From positions 1 to 64,000 of the forward strand of contig NZ_BCVH01000016.1 in NCBI RefSeq assembly GCF_001591645.1: 64,000 nucleotides of DNA, in the 5' to 3' direction. A program made the translations under genes and the position numbers. Below the pieces are notes generated by a model, which was not told the origin of the DNA, did no database searches, and was given only the letters and a program-made list of their open reading frames with translations. This DNA comes from Robertmurraya korlensis NBRC 107688 (GTDB lineage Bacteria; Bacillota; Bacilli; Bacillales; Cytobacillaceae). Shown one piece after another: positions 1 to 9,370 of this stretch (positions are counted from its first letter, which is position 1; each line of letters opens with the position of its first letter).

Positions 1-218
1 CAACTTTTGCTCCCTCAGAAGCAACTATATTAGAATAACATCTCAACCACCTAAAGTCAACAACTTTCTTAAAAAATTTTAAGTTGTTATCTCGTCATCA
101 GCGACTGTTTTTATATAATACCATCGTGAGCCTAGAGAGTCAACAAGGTATCCGTGGTAATAATATCCAAAATAACTCTTTCAATAGATACCTAAAAGGA
201 GCTTAAAGGAGGAGATTT

Positions 219-299
219 TTGGTTAAAAAAGGTTCTAACTTGGTTGAGGAACGCTCTAGAGCTACCAAAAGTGCTGGTTCGAGTGTAATTTTGCCATAG
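219..299 (+). CDS. Possible 26-residue basic peptide
   Basis: A very strong Shine-Dalgarno (AAAGGAGGAG, about 205-214) precedes a TTG codon at 219 that opens a 26-codon frame ending in TAG at 297-299. The peptide begins MVKKGSNLVEERSRATKSAG and is basic and Ser/Lys/Arg-rich, with no membrane segment. I do not recognise it. It is the only coding candidate in the first 529 bases, which otherwise hold AT-rich sequence and the ptsG terminator. The ribosome binding site is the main argument; it could equally be the start of a decayed gene. Confidence 0.25.
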   Translation: MVKKGSNLVEERSRATKSAGSSVILP

Positions 300-473
300 A
301 ACGAAGAGAAAGCAACGAGTACTTTCACGTAGTATCCTGAATATTTACTTACGATTACTAAAGTTTTTTTTCGATTCTTCTATGTTACTTGCTATCACTA
401 CAATTTAATTATGATTTTCAACTAATCTACCTACCTTAATACGAATCGGACAGTCTCCACGGATCGAGAATAA

Positions 474-506
474 CCAAAAAACCAGCCTTCCCTAGGAAAG
501 ACTGGT
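474..506 (-). terminator. Terminator downstream of ptsG
   Basis: On the minus strand CCAGTCTTTCC pairs with GGGAAGGCTGG around a two-base loop and is followed by TTTTTTGG. It lies about 25 bases after the ptsG stop. Unlike B. subtilis, no ptsH follows ptsG here. Confidence 0.75.
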
Positions 507-529
507 CGAGTTTCTTCTATAATAATTAC

Positions 530-2557
530 TTAGTTAATTGAAATGATGTTTTGATCCTTAATTGTTACAGCACCCTGCTTGTTGATGGTAACTTTCTCAC
601 CTTCAGCAAGGTTTGTAAATACTACAGGAGTGATGGTTGATGTTGCATTATTCTTAATATACTCAAGATCTACCTTAAGTAATGGTTGACCTGCAACAAC
701 CGTATCATTTTCACCAACTAACGCTTCAAAACCTTCTCCTTTTAGGTTTACTGTATCAATACCAAAATGGATTAGGATTTCGCGTCCACTATCAGACACA
801 ATTCCGATTGCGTGTTTTGTTGGGAATAGGTTAACGATTTTACCGTTCACAGGTGATACAACTGTACCTTCTGTTGGCTCAATCGCAAATCCATCACCCA
901 TCATTTTACCAGAGAATACAGCATCAGGAACTTCAGTGATTGGCTTAAGGTTACCTGTTAATGGTGAAACGAAAGTATCTTCACATGAAGCCGTCGTGCT
1001 TACTGCTGCATTTGTTGCTTCTGGTGCTTTTGCTGGTGTTGGTCTTTTTCCAGACATGATGTCCTTCATTTGACCTTTGATTGTTTCAGAACGAGGACCA
1101 AAGATTGCTTGAATGTTGTTACCAACTTCAAGTACACCTGCAGCTCCTAGTTTTTTCAATCTATCTTTATCAACAGATCCGATATCATTTACAGATACAC
1201 GCAGACGAGTGATACAAGCGTCTAAGTGAGAAATGTTTTCTTTTCCACCCATTGCTTCTAAGATATCGTATGGAAGGTCACTAGTTTGCCCAGCAGCTCC
1301 TTCTGTTGTTTCCTCTTCTACTTCACGACCAGGAGTCTTAAGGTTAAACTTGCGGATCGCAAAACGGAAACCGAAGTAGTAAACAAGCGCAAATACAAGA
1401 CCTACAGGAATTACTAACCAAGCATTTGTTTGTGGGTTGATTAGACCAAATAGGATATAGTCAATTAATCCACCAGAGAACGTCATACCGATTTTTACAT
1501 CTAATAAATGCATAGTCATGAATGAAAGACCAGCAAATACTGCGTGAATACCGAAAAGAACCGGTGCAACGAATAAGAATGAGAATTCAATTGGCTCTGT
1601 AATACCTGTTAAGAAAGCTGTTAAACCAGCAGAAGCCATAAGTCCACCAACAACAACTTTTCTTTCAGGACGAGCTTCATGATAAATCGCTAATGCTGCT
1701 GCAGGTAAACCGAACATCATGAACGGGAACTTACCAGTCATGAACGTACCAGCAGTTAAGTTTTGTACATTATCTTTAATTTCTGCCATGAAGATACGTT
1801 GGTCACCACGAACCACGTCTCCAGCTTTTGTTACATACTCACCAAACTCATACCAGAATGGAGAATAGAAGATATGGTGTAAACCAAATGGAATTAATGC
1901 ACGTTCAATAACACCAAAGATAAACGCTGATAGTGTCAAGTTTGCATGAACCATGTTTTGCGAGAATGCATTTAGACCATTTTGAATTGGTGGCCAAACA
2001 ATTAACATAACAAGACCTAAGATAACTGCTGTTGCAGCTGTAACGATTGGAACGAAACGCTTCCCAGCAAAGAATCCTAAGTAAGAAGGTAATTCAATTT
2101 CATAGTACTTGTTGTAAAGTCCCGCTGCGATAATACCGACGATAATACCACCGAATACCCCAGTTTGTAGTGTCGGAACTCCAAGAATACTTGAGTAATT
2201 TAATCCGTTTACATCTTCAGCCGTTAAGCCTAAAGCTGTACCCATTGTTACATTCATAATTAAGTATCCGATGATGGCAGCTAAACCAGCTACTCCATCT
2301 CCACCTGCTAAACCAACAGCAACCCCAACCGCAAAGAGTACAGGAAGGTTTCCGAATACGATATCCCCCGCACTTTGCATAATTGAAGCAACCATTGCTA
2401 CTCCACCATTATCTAGAAATGGAGCTAACTCCAACAACGCAGGATTTTTAAGCGCTGCCCCTAATGCAAGTAAAATCCCTGCCGCAGGAAGCAAAGCAAC
2501 TGGTAACATCAATGCTTTACCAACTTTTTGTAAAACACCAAACACCTTTTTAAACAT
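530..2557 (-). CDS. ptsG: PTS glucose transporter subunit IICBA
   Basis: Glucose-specific phosphotransferase permease. It takes up glucose with phosphorylation to glucose-6-phosphate, using phosphate relayed from HPr. The 675-residue protein has a membrane IIC domain (about 1-400, with conserved [10 protein letters not shown]), a IIB domain (about 435-510, phospho-Cys in [10 protein letters not shown]) and a C-terminal IIA domain (about 550-670, phospho-His in [10 protein letters not shown]). Sequence and length agree with B. subtilis PtsG. The start at 2557 is chosen because TAGGAGG lies eight bases upstream; a longer frame to 2590 lacks a better site. It follows glcT, and the RAT/terminator between them implies GlcT-controlled antitermination. 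Confidence 0.96.
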   Translation of the reverse strand: MFKKVFGVLQKVGKALMLPVALLPAAGILLALGAALKNPALLELAPFLDNGGVAMVASIMQSAGDIVFGNLPVLFAVGVAVGLAGGDGVAGLAAIIGYLIMNVTMGTALGLTAEDVNGLNYSSILGVPTLQTGVFGGIIVGIIAAGLYNKYYEIELPSYLGFFAGKRFVPIVTAATAVILGLVMLIVWPPIQNGLNAFSQNMVHANLTLSAFIFGVIERALIPFGLHHIFYSPFWYEFGEYVTKAGDVVRGDQRIFMAEIKDNVQNLTAGTFMTGKFPFMMFGLPAAALAIYHEARPERKVVVGGLMASAGLTAFLTGITEPIEFSFLFVAPVLFGIHAVFAGLSFMTMHLLDVKIGMTFSGGLIDYILFGLINPQTNAWLVIPVGLVFALVYYFGFRFAIRKFNLKTPGREVEEETTEGAAGQTSDLPYDILEAMGGKENISHLDACITRLRVSVNDIGSVDKDRLKKLGAAGVLEVGNNIQAIFGPRSETIKGQMKDIMSGKRPTPAKAPEATNAAVSTTASCEDTFVSPLTGNLKPITEVPDAVFSGKMMGDGFAIEPTEGTVVSPVNGKIVNLFPTKHAIGIVSDSGREILIHFGIDTVNLKGEGFEALVGENDTVVAGQPLLKVDLEYIKNNATSTITPVVFTNLAEGEKVTINKQGAVTIKDQNIISIN

Positions 2558-2610
2558 GGTATAACCTCCTAAAAATTTTGTTTCGCTCATTGTTGTTCCC
2601 CAATTTGCAA

Positions 2611-2712
2611 AAAGAAAACAAAAAAGACATGAGAGAAAAAGGAATCAAAATAGAGCTTACAAGGTTATAATACCCGTAAATCTCAATTTCAATTATCTTC
2701 TTCACTCATGCC
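2611..2712 (-). terminator. GlcT-controlled terminator in the ptsG leader
   Basis: On the minus strand GGCATGAG-T-GAAGAAG (left arm, about 2697-2712) pairs with CTTTTTC-T-CTCATGTC (right arm, about 2626-2641), followed by a T-rich run TTTTTTGTTTTC. The left arm overlaps the 3' side of the RAT, so GlcT binding to RAT should block this hairpin. The loop is long, about 50 bases. Confidence 0.75.
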
Positions 2713-2732
2713 TGATCGAATCAGTAACACGT
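2703..2732 (-). promoter_or_regulatory. RAT (ribonucleic antiterminator) bound by GlcT
   Basis: The leader RNA contains GTTACTGATTCGATCAGGCA, essentially identical to the B. subtilis ptsG RAT. It begins only about 18 bases after the glcT stop codon. Without glucose, phosphorylated GlcT cannot bind and the overlapping terminator forms; with glucose, GlcT binds and ptsG is read. Confidence 0.85.
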
Positions 2733-2750
2733 ATAAAAGATAAGTTCGAT

Positions 2751-3593
2751 TTATTTAACTTTTTTTTGAAGCCTTTGCAAATGCATGGTTAAGTACACTG
2801 CTTCTGCATCAAATACTGTCTTCTTTAAAGCTTGTTGCATCACTTTAATGAGCTTCCATGAGAGATTGTAACACACCGGATACTCCTCTTTCAAGAGGTT
2901 TGCGATTTTTTCTGGTTCTTCTACTTTTTCTCCGTTATGAACACGCTCAATGGTGAACCGAATATGTCGAACAAGCCTCATATAATCAATACTTTCCTTG
3001 TCAATTACTATCTCGAGTTGCTCTTCAATCATATCAATTAAACGAGTGACCAGTTGCGAGTGCTGATTTACTTCCGATAAATTCCGATTCATCACCGCAC
3101 TATGAATATGCAGAGAAATAAAACCTACTTCCCCTTCAGGAAGCTCCAGTCCTGTACTCTCTTTAATCATAGTCACTACATCTTTTGCGATTTCATACTC
3201 AAATGGATATAGTGCTTTCGTTTCTATCAAGAAAGGATTTCTCATTTCCAGTCCATTTGAAAGTCTACTGACTGCAAACATTAAATGATCCGTTAACGCC
3301 ACATGAATATGCTCATTTAACTCTGCATTCGTTCTTTTCTTTATTAACTCAATCGCAGAAATGAACACTTCATGTAGATTACTCTCGACAAAAGGAAGGA
3401 GTTTAATATAATTCTCTTGTTCCTTTTCATTTTTTAACACAAATAGTTTTTCTGCTGACGCCTCGTCGATGACATCTCCCGTTTTACGGTTAAACCCGAT
3501 GCCCTTACCGATCACAACAACCTCTCCATAATCCGAGTGGTCAGCTATCACAACATTATTATTTAAATTTTTGCTAATGATAAGTCCAGACAT
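2751..3593 (-). CDS. glcT: PtsGHI operon transcriptional antiterminator (BglG/SacY family)
   Basis: RNA-binding antiterminator controlling ptsG. The 280-residue protein has an N-terminal CAT RNA-binding domain (about 1-58, with NNNVVIADHSDYGEVVVIGKG) and two PRD domains. PRD1 carries HIHVALTDHL (about 90-105) and PRD2 carries the later histidines; these are the phosphorylation sites through which the PTS controls the family. I place the start at 3593 (MSGLIISKNL), preceded by CGGGGAATTAAG; a frame to 3632 adds 13 unlikely residues. It is immediately upstream of the ptsG RAT. Confidence 0.93.
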   Translation of the reverse strand: MSGLIISKNLNNNVVIADHSDYGEVVVIGKGIGFNRKTGDVIDEASAEKLFVLKNEKEQENYIKLLPFVESNLHEVFISAIELIKKRTNAELNEHIHVALTDHLMFAVSRLSNGLEMRNPFLIETKALYPFEYEIAKDVVTMIKESTGLELPEGEVGFISLHIHSAVMNRNLSEVNQHSQLVTRLIDMIEEQLEIVIDKESIDYMRLVRHIRFTIERVHNGEKVEEPEKIANLLKEEYPVCYNLSWKLIKVMQQALKKTVFDAEAVYLTMHLQRLQKKVK

Positions 3594-3639
3594 CTTAATT
3601 CCCCGCTTTATTTGAGAGCTTCGACATAACAAGGTTAAT

Positions 3640-3666
3640 GTTATATAACGTACAAATGCTTGTCAA
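3640..3666 (-). promoter_or_regulatory. Possible sigma-A promoter of glcT
   Basis: Minus-strand TTGACA (3661-3666) is followed after 15 bases by TATAAC (3640-3645), about 46 bases before the glcT start. The spacer is short, so the assignment is tentative. A GCGTTTGCG motif just upstream (about 3674-3682) resembles half of a cre or LacI-family site. Confidence 0.4.
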
Positions 3667-3710
3667 TTAGAATACGCAAACGCATTCATATTTCTGTAAA
3701 AACCGTCATA

Positions 3711-3746
3711 AAAAAGAGGGTTGACTACAAGTAGCCAACCCTTTTT
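3711..3746 (-). terminator. Terminator after pbuG (bidirectional hairpin)
   Basis: GGGTTGaCTAC and gTAGcCAACCC form a stem with A/T runs on both sides. It sits directly after the pbuG stop and upstream of the glcT promoter. Confidence 0.8.
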
Positions 3747-3747
3747 T

Positions 3748-5079
3748 CTATTCTGTTAAGAACATGAAGTATAACAAGAAGATGACAAAGAATACATACA
3801 TGACTGGGTGTATTTCTTTTGTACGTCCTTTTACCATCATCGTAATTGGGTAGAAAATGAACCCAGCTGCAATACCTGTTGCAATACTATACGTTAGCGG
3901 CATTGCAATGATTGTTAAGAAAGATGGTACAGCAATCTCAAAACGATTCCATTCAATTTTCCCTAAAGAAGATACCATCAGAACCCCAACGATAATTAAT
4001 GCTGGAGCTGTTACAGGCGATGTAACAACTGATAAAACTGGGAAGAAAAATAATGATAGTAAGAAAAATCCTGCTGTCACTAAAGCTGCAAAACCTGATC
4101 TTGCTCCTGAAGCGACACCTGCAGATGATTCAATATAAGAAGTGGTTGTTGATGTTCCAAAGATAGAACCTACTAATGATGCAATAGAATCCGCAAATAA
4201 TGCTCTTCCTGCATTAGGAAGCTTATCTTCTTTCATTAATCCCGCTTGATTCGCAACTGCTACAAGCGTTCCTGCGTTATCAAAGAAGTCAACGAATAAG
4301 AAAGTTAAAACGATCCCAAGCATAGTAGCCGTGTAGAAAGATGGATCACCAAATGCTGAGAATAGCGAACCAAATGTTGGCTCAAGACTAGGTACTGCAC
4401 CAACAACCTTTTCAGGTGCATCAATTAAATTAAAGATCATACCCACGATAACCATAATAATCATTCCGAAGAATACAGCCCCGTTAATCCCTCTTGTCAT
4501 CATGATCACTGTAATAAGAAGACCAAAAATGGCAAGTAGAGTATTACCCGCTGTTAAATCTCCAAGTCCAACCAATGTTGCATCATTATTTACGATAATG
4601 CCTGCATTTTTCAATCCAATAAAAGTGATAAAAAGCCCGATACCTGCACCGACGGCATGCTTTAATTCTACAGGTATAGCGTTAATAATTTTTTCACGTA
4701 AACCAGAAATGGTTAATAATAAGAAGAAAACACTTGAGATAAAAACAGCAGCTAACGCATGTTGCCATGGTGCTCCATGAGTTAATACTACTGAGTAAGC
4801 AAAGAATGCATTCAGACCCATACCAGGTGCTAAAGCAATCGGGAACTTACCTATGAGTCCCATAATAATTGACCCAACCGCTGCTGCAAGTGCGGTAGCT
4901 ACAAAGACTGCTCCGTAATCCATACGCATTGCATCAGGAAGATCTGGTACATCCGCTAGTGTCAACGTAAGTGGGTTGACTACTAATATATATGCCATTG
5001 CTAGGAAGGTAGTTAATCCTCCCATAAACTCGCGACGATAATTCGTTCCAAGCTCTTCAAATTGAAAGTACTTTTTCAT
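3748..5079 (-). CDS. pbuG: Hypoxanthine/guanine permease (NCS2, AzgA/PbuG type)
   Basis: Membrane importer of hypoxanthine and guanine for purine salvage. The 443-residue protein is almost wholly hydrophobic with 12 or more membrane segments and the family motifs APGMGLNAFFAY (near 90) and DFFDNAGTLVAVANQAG (near 265), characteristic of the AzgA/PbuG branch. The start at 5079 (MKKYFQFEELG) has GGAGG ten bases upstream; the longer frame to 5169 runs through the riboswitch terminator and is not used. A guanine-type riboswitch with its terminator precedes it. It follows guaA in the same order as in B. subtilis. Confidence 0.95.
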   Translation of the reverse strand: MKKYFQFEELGTNYRREFMGGLTTFLAMAYILVVNPLTLTLADVPDLPDAMRMDYGAVFVATALAAAVGSIIMGLIGKFPIALAPGMGLNAFFAYSVVLTHGAPWQHALAAVFISSVFFLLLTISGLREKIINAIPVELKHAVGAGIGLFITFIGLKNAGIIVNNDATLVGLGDLTAGNTLLAIFGLLITVIMMTRGINGAVFFGMIIMVIVGMIFNLIDAPEKVVGAVPSLEPTFGSLFSAFGDPSFYTATMLGIVLTFLFVDFFDNAGTLVAVANQAGLMKEDKLPNAGRALFADSIASLVGSIFGTSTTTSYIESSAGVASGARSGFAALVTAGFFLLSLFFFPVLSVVTSPVTAPALIIVGVLMVSSLGKIEWNRFEIAVPSFLTIIAMPLTYSIATGIAAGFIFYPITMMVKGRTKEIHPVMYVFFVIFLLYFMFLTE

Positions 5080-5102
5080 CTCTTTCTTTCCTCCATTTTT
5101 AG

Positions 5103-5136
5103 AAAAATAAAAAACGCCCCAACAAAACAAGGAGCG
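5103..5136 (-). terminator. Riboswitch-controlled terminator ahead of pbuG
   Basis: Minus-strand CGCTCC (5131-5136) pairs with GGGGCG (5115-5120) across a ten-base loop, followed by TTTTTTATTTTT. It ends about 25 bases before the pbuG start and serves as the expression platform of the upstream purine aptamer. Confidence 0.8.
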
Positions 5137-5193
5137 CCTGACAACAAAGATTCGCGAAATAGAGGTCAAAGAAAGGACCTATTATCACTCACC

Positions 5194-5260
5194 TCGTAGT
5201 CAAGCTATTTACGGTAGCTCGGTAGAAACTTCTGGGCCATATCCCCAAGATTATACGACG
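5194..5260 (-). promoter_or_regulatory. Guanine-type purine riboswitch (pbuG leader)
   Basis: The minus strand carries the G-box pattern TATAATCTTGGGGATATGGC, then AGAAGTTTCTACC, GTAAAT and TTGACTACGA, giving P1 and the two kissing loops. The specificity base in the last junction is C (GACTACG), indicating guanine/hypoxanthine rather than adenine. It should switch pbuG off when guanine is plentiful. Confidence 0.93.
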
Positions 5261-5320
5261 AAAAACGACATTTATTAGTACTTTCTCATCATACCAAGCA
5301 CTTGGATTTTCGTCAATATA

Positions 5321-5349
5321 AAAAAACGAACATTTTTTCAAATGTCCGT
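5321..5349 (-). terminator. Terminator of guaA
   Basis: Minus-strand ACGGACATTT pairs with AAATGTTCGT, followed by TTTTTTT. It lies 25 bases after the guaA stop. Confidence 0.8.
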
Positions 5350-5374
5350 TTTATTGTTCGTATTTTGTTAGAAT

Positions 5375-6928
5375 TTATTCCCATTCAATGGTTGCAGGTG
5401 GCTTACTAGTAATATCATATACTACTCGGTTGACGTGACTCACTTCGTTCACAATACGAGTAGAAATGACTTCTAATACTTCCCATGGAATTCTTGCCCA
5501 ATCAGACGTCATTCCATCAATAGATGTTACCGCACGAATCCCAATTGTATAATCGTACGTACGAGCATCTCCCATTACACCAACAGAACGGATATCTGGT
5601 AGCACAGTAAAGTATTGCCAAATATCACGATCAAGTCCTGCTTTCTTAATTTCTGCACGTAAAATCGCATCTGATTCACGAACGATTTCTAGCTTATCCT
5701 CAGAAATTGCACCTAGCACTCGAATTCCAAGTCCCGGGCCTGGGAAAGGTTGACGCCAAACGATTTCATCAGGAATTCCAAGTTCCGTACCAAGAGCACG
5801 TACTTCATCCTTGAATAATGTGTTAAGCGGCTCAATTAATGTGAATTGCATATCTTCAGGAAGACCACCAACATTGTGATGCGATTTAATTGTTTGAGCA
5901 GTAGCCGTACCACTTTCAATAATATCTGTATATAGAGTTCCCTGAGCTAAGAAATCAATCCCCTCAAGTTTTGTTGCTTCATCATCAAACACATAAATGA
6001 ACTCATTACCGATGATTTTACGCTTTTGTTCCGGGTCACTTACTCCAGCTAATTTATTTAAGAAACGATCCTTTGCATCTACTTTAATAACATTCATATT
6101 AAAGCCGTCAGCAAAAGTCTTCATAACGCTGTCAGCTTCCCCTTTACGAAGTAAGCCGTGGTCAACGAAAATACATGTTAATTGATCACCAATCGCTTTA
6201 TGAATAAGTACAGCGACTACTGATGAATCAACACCACCACTTAGTGCGCAAAGAACCTTTTTGTCACCCACTTGCTGGCGGATTTTTTCCATTTCAACCT
6301 CAATAAAGTTTTCCATCGACCAGTTACCAGTACATTCACAAACACCGAATACAAAATTCTTTAATAGCTCATTCCCATAAACAGAATGACGAACCTCTGG
6401 ATGGAATTGTACCCCGTACATCTTACGATCCGCATCACTCATAGAAGAAATCGGACAAGAAGGACTAACTGCATCAACAGTAAAGCCTTGAGGTGCTTCT
6501 ACTACTAAATCTCCATGGCTCATCCAAACAATTTGCTCCTCAGGAAGGTCAGCAAATAACTTGGATTTGTTTTCAATTTGAATAGCTGCTTTTCCATACT
6601 CACGGTGCGTAGCAGGTTCAACTTTCCCATTAAAATGAGTAGTCATCAGCTGCATTCCGTAACAAATCCCTAGTACAGGAAGTCCAAGCTCAAAAATTTC
6701 TTCGTCACAACGGAAAGATCCTTCGTCATATACACTGTTTGGTCCACCAGATAAAATAATTCCCTTTGGATTCATTTGACGGATCTCTTCAGCAGTAATG
6801 GTATGAGGGTGCAATTCACTATACACACCAAATTCACGAATCCTTCTAGTAATCAACTGATTATACTGACTTCCAAAGTCCAATACAACGACCATTTCCT
6901 GACCTGATAAACCTACCTTTTCAGACAT
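5375..6928 (-). CDS. guaA: GMP synthase (glutamine-hydrolysing)
   Basis: Converts XMP to GMP with ATP and glutamine, the last step of GMP synthesis. The 517-residue protein has an N-terminal class-I glutamine amidotransferase domain (nucleophile in LGICYGMQ near 90, HPEVRHS later), an ATP-pyrophosphatase domain with P-loop [12 protein letters not shown] near 229, and the C-terminal dimerisation domain ending in KPPATIEWE. It is close to full-length B. subtilis GuaA. The start at 6928 (MSEKVGL) has GAGGTG six bases upstream; the longer frame reads through the leader terminator. A guanine riboswitch precedes it. Confidence 0.97.
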   Translation of the reverse strand: MSEKVGLSGQEMVVVLDFGSQYNQLITRRIREFGVYSELHPHTITAEEIRQMNPKGIILSGGPNSVYDEGSFRCDEEIFELGLPVLGICYGMQLMTTHFNGKVEPATHREYGKAAIQIENKSKLFADLPEEQIVWMSHGDLVVEAPQGFTVDAVSPSCPISSMSDADRKMYGVQFHPEVRHSVYGNELLKNFVFGVCECTGNWSMENFIEVEMEKIRQQVGDKKVLCALSGGVDSSVVAVLIHKAIGDQLTCIFVDHGLLRKGEADSVMKTFADGFNMNVIKVDAKDRFLNKLAGVSDPEQKRKIIGNEFIYVFDDEATKLEGIDFLAQGTLYTDIIESGTATAQTIKSHHNVGGLPEDMQFTLIEPLNTLFKDEVRALGTELGIPDEIVWRQPFPGPGLGIRVLGAISEDKLEIVRESDAILRAEIKKAGLDRDIWQYFTVLPDIRSVGVMGDARTYDYTIGIRAVTSIDGMTSDWARIPWEVLEVISTRIVNEVSHVNRVVYDITSKPPATIEWE

Positions 6929-6958
6929 CCCATTCACCTCATCGTTATTTTTACCAAA

Positions 6959-7013
6959 TAAAAAAGCTAGAATTCCACTCCAAAAAAAATTTTTTGAAGG
7001 CAGAATTCTAGCT
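6959..7013 (-). terminator. Riboswitch-controlled terminator ahead of guaA
   Basis: AGCTAGAATTC (7003-7013 on the minus strand) pairs perfectly with GAATTCTAGCT (6965-6975), followed by TTTTTTATTTGG. It lies between the aptamer and the guaA ribosome binding site. Confidence 0.85.
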
Positions 7014-7044
7014 GATATCTCTAACAACCATAGAAAGCTCCGCC

Positions 7045-7111
7045 TTCATAGTCAAATCATTTACGGCGATTTGGTAGAGACTCTCGAACCATATTTTCGA
7101 GGATATATGAA
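7045..7111 (-). promoter_or_regulatory. Guanine-type purine riboswitch (guaA leader)
   Basis: The minus strand shows TTCATATATCC, AATATGG, GTCTCTACC, CGTAAAT and TTTGACTATGAA, the ordered purine-aptamer elements with closing stem TTCATA/TATGAA. The discriminating base is C (GACTATG), so guanine or hypoxanthine is the expected ligand. It is a second, diverged copy of the element in front of pbuG. Confidence 0.93.
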
Positions 7112-7165
7112 GAGATACATTTTTATAATATTAGAGATTATTGTAACAACATGTCGTTTTATCGG

Positions 7166-9370
7166 TCAAGCGATTGTCTTTTTAATTAAATTTTCCCACA
7201 ATTCACGCGAACGGTCCCAACAACCTTCTTCCAGCTTTCCTTTGTACACATATCTCTCGTATTGAGAGGTAAGTGTGCCCATATCCTTCGAGGAAAAGAA
7301 GAAATCGACATAATCAGCATAGTCTCTGAGTGTTTGATGGTCCTTTCTCTTTATCCCATATCGATCAAGTTGCTTTAATAGTGCCAAGTAGGCTCTGGAG
7401 AAATCATCATCCTTTTTCCTAAATCTAAAAACTAGCACCAGTACATACGGAAGCCATTTTAACCGTAGCTTATAAGCAATAAATGCAAGGACTACCATAA
7501 TACCTAGAAGAAGTAGCCCCTTCTTCCAGTGCTCAACCATGCCCGCCACGATGTTGTCCCATAATCCCTTCCAGGAAAAAGAGCTTTCAGAGGAAACGGT
7601 TTCTTCAGGAGTTTCGGGTTTTTTCACATCTGGCTGTTCCTCAGTTTCAGGTGTCTCTACATCCGTAGAACTTTGTGAGGTTTCATCAAAGTTAAATTGC
7701 ACGTTACTTGAAAAACCTTGCGTCGGCTCAAAAGGAACCCAACCTACTTCAGGAAAGTACACCTCCACCCATGAATGTGCATTGTTATTCGTAATCGTAT
7801 AGCCTCGTTTTCCTGACTCCGTTGGTCCCTGGTACTCCCCTTCTGTATAGCCCTTTACCCAGCGAGAGGGAATACCCACTGAGCGTAACAAGACAACCAT
7901 CGAGGTGGAATAATTATCACAATACCCTTTTAGTGATTCAAACAAAAACTGGTCTACGTAGTCATCCTCCGCACCGGGTATAGCCACGTCCATTTGATCA
8001 TACGTAAATCCGTTCATCCCAAAATATTTTTCTACTGCTCTCGCTTTGTCAAACCACGTCTTTTGTTCACCCGTAATTTCAAGTGCCAAGTCCTTCACTC
8101 GTTGTGGCAACGTTTCTGGGAGCTGTGTATATCGATAGAGAAACTCTTGACTTAACCCGGATGCCTCTAAGCTTTCGGTTGCCTTCATGGCAGTTACACT
8201 GTATCTCGGAATGTCGTACGATACTGTGTATTCCTCTAACGACGCTGTTCGACCACCCTCTAATGTATATACCTTTTCGAGCCCTTCATTGACACGGAAG
8301 GAGTTGCTTATATTCTCGGTACTGACGGATTTTAGCCCTAACGGATAAATAATATGCGGATAGTTTCGAACAGAGGATACATTTGCCGTTAGCTCCTTTA
8401 CCTCTAACCCTTCTTGGTTAAAGGAACTAATTGGAAACACCTCATTTTGAGTAAATGGAATAGGATCATCTGAGCTTGATACCTCCCAGCCCTTTCCCGT
8501 ATAGATATCCTTTGTTTCGACTCGCCAATAATGCCTTTGGTCCACTTCCGTCTCGTACACAACGGTATCGTCTCCAATGAACGGACCTCCTAGACTCGTA
8601 TCATCCGTTCCGTAACCTACCCTCTGTCCACCCGCACCTGCTCCACTATCTTCTGAGTAGGAAGTCAGGTACGGAACAGGATCGGGCCAAATCGGTGCCG
8701 CTTTTGGTCCGCCAAACCCTAAAGCGACACTCGCCCCAATCATTATAAACAAAGGTAGGCCCCACTTCCGTATGGAAGCCAATCCCTTACCAATTGCTTC
8801 TCTCTCTACTAGACGCTGGAAGGTTAGCATTCCCATCACGCCAAAACCAACAACTACCGTTCGAACAATGGCTCCGTCTGCTTCATAGGGAGTAAACGTA
8901 TCTAGAACAGTAATATATACAAGAGTCATAAAAAAGAAGATAAAAATTTGTCTACGAATAATCAGCCAATAGTTGATTAAATAGGCCATGAGCCAAAGAA
9001 GAATGAAAAATAAAAGACTTCGAAAAACAAAGGTTAACGCAGTCCATTCCATCTGAAACGAATAACTTATGTTTAGAATAAAGTCGTCCAGAAACTGTGA
9101 AAACCATGAGAATTGAAAAAACGACCCTTCAAAATAATAGTAGTGAATAAAATAAAGGATATAGACAGTCTTCAACAACGCCCCTAGTAAAAACCGGATC
9201 TTTGAAAAAGATATGGCCAGACATAGGAAAAGAAAACCTAGAAATATATAAATGTTTCCGGTATTGGTCAATTCATCAACTGGCCTGAGCCACTCCCATA
9301 ACAACAAAAACCCAAGCAAGTAAAGAAAAAGTGTAACCATCGTTTCATGCTTCTTTTTCACTTCTGTCAT
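7166..9370 (-). CDS. yebA: Membrane transglutaminase-like protein (YebA family)
   Basis: The 734-residue protein has about six N-terminal membrane segments (to about 210), a long extracytoplasmic region, a transglutaminase-like core, one more membrane segment near 620-640 and a cytoplasmic DUF4129-like tail. The core carries Cys484 (GYCDNYSTS) and His532 (NAHSWVEVY). The third triad position falls in WVPFEPTQG, where Glu replaces the usual Asp. The start at 9370 overlaps the yeaD stop by one base (TAATG) and has GGAGGTG upstream. With yeaC and yeaD it forms the MoxR/DUF58/transglutaminase triad seen in many bacteria. The substrate is not known. Family identity is firm, function uncertain. Confidence 0.88.
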   Translation of the reverse strand: MTEVKKKHETMVTLFLYLLGFLLLWEWLRPVDELTNTGNIYIFLGFLFLCLAISFSKIRFLLGALLKTVYILYFIHYYYFEGSFFQFSWFSQFLDDFILNISYSFQMEWTALTFVFRSLLFFILLWLMAYLINYWLIIRRQIFIFFFMTLVYITVLDTFTPYEADGAIVRTVVVGFGVMGMLTFQRLVEREAIGKGLASIRKWGLPLFIMIGASVALGFGGPKAAPIWPDPVPYLTSYSEDSGAGAGGQRVGYGTDDTSLGGPFIGDDTVVYETEVDQRHYWRVETKDIYTGKGWEVSSSDDPIPFTQNEVFPISSFNQEGLEVKELTANVSSVRNYPHIIYPLGLKSVSTENISNSFRVNEGLEKVYTLEGGRTASLEEYTVSYDIPRYSVTAMKATESLEASGLSQEFLYRYTQLPETLPQRVKDLALEITGEQKTWFDKARAVEKYFGMNGFTYDQMDVAIPGAEDDYVDQFLFESLKGYCDNYSTSMVVLLRSVGIPSRWVKGYTEGEYQGPTESGKRGYTITNNNAHSWVEVYFPEVGWVPFEPTQGFSSNVQFNFDETSQSSTDVETPETEEQPDVKKPETPEETVSSESSFSWKGLWDNIVAGMVEHWKKGLLLLGIMVVLAFIAYKLRLKWLPYVLVLVFRFRKKDDDFSRAYLALLKQLDRYGIKRKDHQTLRDYADYVDFFFSSKDMGTLTSQYERYVYKGKLEEGCWDRSRELWENLIKKTIA

